Source: Lutimaribacter_A marinistellae
GTDB taxonomy: Bacteria; Pseudomonadota; Alphaproteobacteria; Rhodobacterales; Rhodobacteraceae
DNA length: 64,000 nucleotides
Direction: 5' to 3'
Assembly: GCF_042648365.1 (NCBI RefSeq)
Contig: NZ_JBHRXI010000025.1
Coordinates: forward strand, 62,001 to 126,000
In this document: piece after piece, positions 59,995 through 64,000 of the stretch
Position numbering within the stretch: the stretch's first letter is position 1
Layout of the letters: each line of letters starts with the position of its first letter
Program-made: the position numbers and the translations under genes
The notes under the pieces: generated by a model
The model's input: only the letters and a program-made list of their open reading frames with translations
What the model was told of the DNA's origin: nothing
Databases searched by the model: none

Positions 59995-60453
59995 TCAGCC
60001 CTCCAGCGTGTCGGCAGCGTCGTGGATCGCCTTGCGGATCCGCACATAGGTCGCGCAGCGGCAGATGTTTCCGGCCATCGCGTTGTCGATATCCTCGTCG
60101 CTGGGATCGGGGATCTCACGCAGCAGCGCGGTGGCGCTCATAACCTGGCCTGACTGGCACCAGCCGCATTGAGGGACGTCGAGCTTGGCCCATGCTTGCT
60201 GAACTGCCTCGGCCTCGACCCCGTCGAGCCCTTCGATCGTGGTCACGAAGGCGCCTTCGGCCATCGAGACCGGAGTGACGCAGGAGCGCCGCGTCATTCC
60301 GTTGAGGTAGACGGTACAGGCACCGCATTGTGCGATACCGCATCCGAACTTGGTTCCGGTCATGCGCAGCTCGTCCCGCAGGACCCAGAGCAGAGGCGTG
60401 TCATCCGGGACGTCGACCGTCACCTCTTTTCCGTTGAGTTCGAAAGTGGTCAT
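59995..60453 (-). CDS. Molybdenum hydroxylase small (2Fe-2S) subunit, IorA type
   Basis: This 152-residue subunit has the cluster motif CGIAQCGACTVYLNG with later SC, and CGWCQSGQVMSAT with NICRCATYVR. CGWCQSGQ is characteristic of the Ior branch. It has no signal peptide of its own, so it would be carried across with IorB by hitch-hiking. It begins the three-gene operon. Confidence 0.88.
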   Translation of the reverse strand: MTTFELNGKEVTVDVPDDTPLLWVLRDELRMTGTKFGCGIAQCGACTVYLNGMTRRSCVTPVSMAEGAFVTTIEGLDGVEAEAVQQAWAKLDVPQCGWCQSGQVMSATALLREIPDPSDEDIDNAMAGNICRCATYVRIRKAIHDAADTLEG

Positions 60454-60538
60454 GCGGCGTCTCCCTGGCTGACATGTCGGCTTGGTTACAAGGCCAAGTC
60501 CGACTGCCGCGTCAGGGTTCCATCACGATTTCACTTTC

Positions 60539-62425
60539 TCAGGCGGAGCGGCGGTCGTCCCGCTCGGCGATTTCGAGCAACTGGGTTTCGAGATCCTTCT
60601 GCAACTCGCGGGCGCGTTCGATGTATTCCTGGTTCTCGCTGGCGGGCACGCCGGGCTTCCACAGTTTGGCAAGTTCACGCACGGTTTCGCGGTCGTGGAA
60701 GTAGAAGGTCTTTTCCGCGCCGGCAGCCTCGTAATCGCTGAGCCCGATGTTTTCGAGCACATATCGCCCTGCGCGCAGGGAGCTGTCGAACATCTCGCGC
60801 ACGATGTCATCGGCACCGGCCTGGTAGAGCTCGTAGACATGGTTGCGGTCATAGGCGCGGGCGATGATGTGCAGATCGGGGCGCTGACGGCGGGCATAGG
60901 CGACCAGCTTGGTTACCTGCTGCGGTTCGTCCATCGCGGCGACGAGCACCTTGGCCTTTTCCAAGCCGGCGGCCTTGAGCAGTTCGGGGCGGGTCGGATC
61001 GCCAAGAAACCCCTTCATTCCGAAGCGGCGCATCAGCTGGATGGTTTCCATGTTGTGGTCCAGCACGATGGTCTTGAACCCGCTGGCGGTGACCAGTCGA
61101 TTCACGATCTGGCCGAAACGACCGATGCCCGCGATGATGACGGGGCCGACCTCATCAATCTTGTCGGGCTTCTGCTGTTGGCGGGTCTGCTCGCGCATGT
61201 TGCGCGAAATGAGATCGTGCAGGATGAAAAGAAGCGGCGTGATCAGCATGGTGAGGGCGATGATGACCAGCAGTTTCTGCGACAGGTCTGGCGCGATCAC
61301 GTTCTGCTGAACCGAAAAGGCCAGCAGGACGAAGCCGAACTCGCCCGCCTGTGCAAGGCCGAGCGTGAACAGCCAGCGGTCGCGCCCCTTGAGCTTGAAG
61401 GCCCGGCCGACGAGGTAGAGGATGATCCCCTTGGCGAGGATCACCAGCAGGGCAAGCCCGATCAGGTCGAACGGATCGGCGAAGAAATAGCCGAAATTGA
61501 TACCGGCACCTACGGTGATGAAGAAAAGACCCAGGAACAGGCCCTTGAAGGGTTCGAGGTCGCTTTCCAGCTCGTGGCGGAATTCGGAGTTGGCAAGAAC
61601 GACACCTGCAAGAAAGGCCCCGAGCGCGGGCGACAGCCCCACCAGCGTCATGAGAAAGGAGATGCCCACCACGATCATCAGCGCGAGGGCGGTGTACATC
61701 TCGCGAAGGCGCGTGGAGTGGATGAAGCGGAACAGAGGCCGGGTCAGGTAGATGCCGGCCAGAATGACGAAGGCGACAGCCGCGATCGTCACGAGTGTCA
61801 CCGCCCAGCCAGGCAGACCTTCGACGAGGCTGATGCCGTGATGTGCCTTGTCGGCATGTTCCGGCAGGCGGCTGATCGAGCCGTCCGCGTCCAGTTTGGC
61901 CATGTCGGGCGCAGCGGCCAGCAGCGGCAGGAAGGCCAGGATCGGGATGACGGCGATATCCTGCGTCAGCAGAACCGAAAAGGTCGCCCGCCCGCCATTC
62001 GTCTGCATCAGGCCCTTTTCGGAAAGGGTCTGCAAGACGATGGCGGTGGAGGACAGCGACAGTGTCAGGCCGATGGCGAGGCCGGTTTTCCAGTCCAGAC
62101 CGGCCATGATCGCGACCGCCATCAACACCACGGTCGAAACGCCGACCTGAAGGCCCCCGAGCCCGACAAGCCGGTCGCGCATGTTCCAAAGCGCCTTCGG
62201 GTCAAGCTCCAGCCCGATCAGGAACAGCATCATCACGACGCCGAATTCCGCCACATGCTGGAGGTCCTCGGTCTCGGCCGCGCCGACGAGGCCAAGGACC
62301 GGGCCGATCACGATACCGGCGGCGAGGTAGCCCAGCACCGAACCAAGACCAAGGCGCGCCGAAATCGGCACCGCGATCACCGCGGCTGCGAGGTAGATCG
62401 TGGCCTGGTAAAGAAAGCTGTCCAT
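60539..62425 (-). CDS. Monovalent cation:proton antiporter-2 (KefB/KefC-like) protein
   Basis: This 628-residue protein has about twelve N-terminal membrane helices (residues 1-390) and a C-terminal TrkA-N (RCK) domain with the nucleotide motif VIIAGIGRFGQIVNRL. The ion-binding region contains LGAFLAGVVLANSEFRHELE. It resembles glutathione-gated K+/H+ antiporters but the specific gating is not visible. It should help regulate ion and pH balance. Confidence 0.87.
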   Translation of the reverse strand: MDSFLYQATIYLAAAVIAVPISARLGLGSVLGYLAAGIVIGPVLGLVGAAETEDLQHVAEFGVVMMLFLIGLELDPKALWNMRDRLVGLGGLQVGVSTVVLMAVAIMAGLDWKTGLAIGLTLSLSSTAIVLQTLSEKGLMQTNGGRATFSVLLTQDIAVIPILAFLPLLAAAPDMAKLDADGSISRLPEHADKAHHGISLVEGLPGWAVTLVTIAAVAFVILAGIYLTRPLFRFIHSTRLREMYTALALMIVVGISFLMTLVGLSPALGAFLAGVVLANSEFRHELESDLEPFKGLFLGLFFITVGAGINFGYFFADPFDLIGLALLVILAKGIILYLVGRAFKLKGRDRWLFTLGLAQAGEFGFVLLAFSVQQNVIAPDLSQKLLVIIALTMLITPLLFILHDLISRNMREQTRQQQKPDKIDEVGPVIIAGIGRFGQIVNRLVTASGFKTIVLDHNMETIQLMRRFGMKGFLGDPTRPELLKAAGLEKAKVLVAAMDEPQQVTKLVAYARRQRPDLHIIARAYDRNHVYELYQAGADDIVREMFDSSLRAGRYVLENIGLSDYEAAGAEKTFYFHDRETVRELAKLWKPGVPASENQEYIERARELQKDLETQLLEIAERDDRRSA

Positions 62426-62600
62426 GTGGTTCCTCGAAAGGGGGCGGGTGGGACGCGGAGACGCGGGCTGACTGATATCCGGACGGTCCGACCCTGCCGC
62501 TGCGCGGTTTCAGGATGATGATGAACGCGCCAGAGGGCAAGTTGTTGCATCCCGGGGCGCGCGGATGTGACCCGGTCGTTTCGTCACCCTGCCCAATGGT

Positions 62601-64000
62601 TCAGCCGCTGGGGATCTTGAGGGTCAGGTTGCGCCCGCCTTTCTGGTAGCGCAGCTCGCTGTCGCCGATGGCGAGGACGCGCCCACCATCGACACGGTCG
62701 CCGACCTTGACCTTCTTGTAGCGACCGCTGGGCAGGCGAACCAATGCACGCCGGTTCGCAGGGGTGCCGTAGACACCGATCAGGTTGACCTTGCGAAGGT
62801 TGATGGCGTTGTTGACCGTCGCCTGCCGCGAGACGGTCTTGGGCGAGGGCGAGGATGGTTTGACCGTGCGGGCGGGAACCCTTTGCGGTTCGTCATCGTC
62901 CTGCTCGGCCTGTTTCTCGAGGTCCTTGGGCCGCAGTTTTGGTACGGTGGAGGCGGCGATGGCGTTCTCGGTCGGCGTGGCGGCGGAAGGGGTGGCCTCC
63001 TGAACCTGCTGTTGTAGCGATTCCGGGCGCAGCTTGGGCCGAACACCGGCAAGTTCCTCGCGCGTGCGGCCACCCAGCTGGAACCGTTCGTTCTGTTCGA
63101 CAAGCGCATCGGGCCTGACACGTGGGCGGAAGCCTGCAAGCCGTTCGCGCGCCGCGTCGATTTCTGGTTCTTCCTCGAACCGGACGGGCGTGGCCGGGGG
63201 GACAAGGGGCGGCGGGCCTGCATGAACAAGGATGCCGTCGGGGTTCAGCGTTCCTTCGGGCGTCGGGGTCACAAGCCCGCGCGCGTCGAGCTCGAAGCTG
63301 GCCCCCGCGGCCGACGGCGTCACGAGCGAGGTCATTTGCACATCGGTGTCGAACGCCTGAGCCGGCGCCAGCGCGACGGCATCCTGAGACAGGTCCCGGC
63401 GGTCGATGGACGCGATATAGACGTCATCAAGGCTGATGAGACCAGGTAACTCGGGAACCTCCGGTGCATTCGGCCAGATGCCCGTTGCGGCGTAAAGGGC
63501 CTGTTGCGCGGGGGCGGTCTCTTCGGGTTCCGTATCCGCCAGTTCATCCGCCAGCGGTGCGACGACGCGGGGCGCTTGGCGCAGGGCGTCGAGCACCGCG
63601 CCATCGGTTTCCGACAGGGTTTCGTCCTGCGGCAGGCTGGCCAGCACCTCGGGCGCGGCGGCTGCGGGTTCGACGGGTGCCTCGGCCTCTGTCGATGTCG
63701 CTTGCGGCGCGCTCTCGGGGGCCGGTTCCTGCGGGTCTTCGGAAATCTGGGTCTGTGCGACCTCGGTCGTTTCAGGCTCCGACCTGAACAGGCCGGTTAC
63801 CCCATCATCGAGGAACAGAGCGGCCCAGAGCGCGACACCGGCGAGGAAGATCAGCAGCGCGACCGACAGGGCAAGGCCGAGGTAGCGAGGCTTGCCGCGC
63901 GTCGCACGATTGCTTTCCCGCGCGCCGAAAATCGTGAGGCGCTCGGCCTCGTCGGCTGGTGCTTGTGCGGCGGCAAAGCCTGTCGAGGCGGGTACCGGTC
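62601..64000 (-). CDS. Large single-pass membrane protein with PilP-like C-terminal domain (5' end outside window)
   Basis: The frame is open to the right edge, so the N-terminus is missing. The visible part has about 465 residues. Near its start is a cytoplasmic segment, then a single transmembrane helix (LGLALSVALLIFLAGVALWA). A very long low-complexity periplasmic region rich in P, E, A and R has recurring FRPRVRPD/VRPKLRPES modules. The last 70 residues form a PilP/GspC-like domain (VYGTPANRRALVRLPSG, ending LKIPSG), related to the small protein at 3052-3300. Function unknown; a trans-envelope scaffold is likely. Confidence 0.75.
   Translation of the reverse strand, partial: PVPASTGFAAAQAPADEAERLTIFGARESNRATRGKPRYLGLALSVALLIFLAGVALWAALFLDDGVTGLFRSEPETTEVAQTQISEDPQEPAPESAPQATSTEAEAPVEPAAAAPEVLASLPQDETLSETDGAVLDALRQAPRVVAPLADELADTEPEETAPAQQALYAATGIWPNAPEVPELPGLISLDDVYIASIDRRDLSQDAVALAPAQAFDTDVQMTSLVTPSAAGASFELDARGLVTPTPEGTLNPDGILVHAGPPPLVPPATPVRFEEEPEIDAARERLAGFRPRVRPDALVEQNERFQLGGRTREELAGVRPKLRPESLQQQVQEATPSAATPTENAIAASTVPKLRPKDLEKQAEQDDDEPQRVPARTVKPSSPSPKTVSRQATVNNAINLRKVNLIGVYGTPANRRALVRLPSGRYKKVKVGDRVDGGRVLAIGDSELRYQKGGRNLTLKIPSG

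Noticed and set aside
57355..60153. A 932-codon plus-strand open frame opposite iorB and its neighbours
   Set aside because: It is a GC-rich antisense shadow of IorB, IorA and the cytochrome, which have motifs and ribosome-binding sites; the shadow has neither.

Overview
The window looks like an ordinary chromosomal segment of an alphaproteobacterium, most likely a member of the Rhodobacteraceae (Roseobacter group). The evidence is the high GC content, tightly overlapping operons, and family-typical genes: DUF815 ATPase, DUF1194, DUF934/DUF2849 beside assimilatory sulfite reductase, a form II cox locus, a CarD-type regulator, a SUV3-like helicase, and a ferredoxin-NADP reductase very close to the Rhodobacter type. 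I saw no integrase, transposase, tRNA or rRNA gene and no CRISPR array. No gene-free stretch exceeds 300 bases; the longest is about 280 bases, upstream of carD.

Layout. 1-3.3 kb: end of tatC, a membrane-anchored cytochrome c, a DUF815 ATPase, an SDR protein and a small PilP-like protein. 3.4-8 kb (minus strand): purF, cvpA, radA and a membrane coiled-coil protein. 8-11.9 kb (minus): DUF1194 protein, alr, then an MlaE/MlaF-like ABC pair and a PqiA-like protein with overlapping starts and stops. 12-15.4 kb (minus): dnaB, pyrC, pyrE. 15.4-22.4 kb (minus): a coupled cluster of three family 2-type glycosyltransferase domains, one intact sulfotransferase, one degenerate sulfotransferase domain fused to a glycosyltransferase, an FkbM methyltransferase and an unknown protein. 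It probably builds or decorates a surface glycan. 22.5-34 kb (plus): molybdenum hydroxylase genes coxD (MoxR) and coxE, interrupted by an OmpA-like repeat protein and a YeeE/YedE sulfur-transport pair, then xdhC, a molybdopterin-binding protein and coxSLM of form II type.

34-41.6 kb: a 41-residue secreted peptide, a phasin-like protein, a methyltransferase, infC (with an ATA start codon), fpr, the assimilatory sulfate reduction operon cobA-DUF2849-cysI-cysH-DUF934, and a divergent Lrp/AsnC regulator. 41.6-50 kb: peptidases M19 and M3, a DksA-like zinc finger, a PAP2 phosphatase, a DNA ligase with its partner exonuclease, a hydrolase and an SCP2 protein. 50-57.2 kb (mostly plus): TPR protein, SUV3-like helicase, S4 protein, fdxA, carD, cobS (minus) and cobT. 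57.2-64 kb (minus): a second molybdenum hydroxylase of the isoquinoline oxidoreductase type (iorA, iorB, di-haem cytochrome), a CPA2 antiporter, and a large membrane protein running off the window.

The most notable non-gene signals are as follows. (1) A 47-bp element made of two GTAC-centred palindromes exactly 32 bp apart occurs twice: once in a divergent promoter region and once in frame inside cysI. (2) Two perfect ATTC-N8-GAAT sites, matching the persulfide-sensor (SqrR/BigR) operator pattern, lie in front of the YeeE/YedE pair. (3) infC starts with ATA. (4) A sulfotransferase domain has lost its PAPS-binding loop and is fused to a glycosyltransferase.
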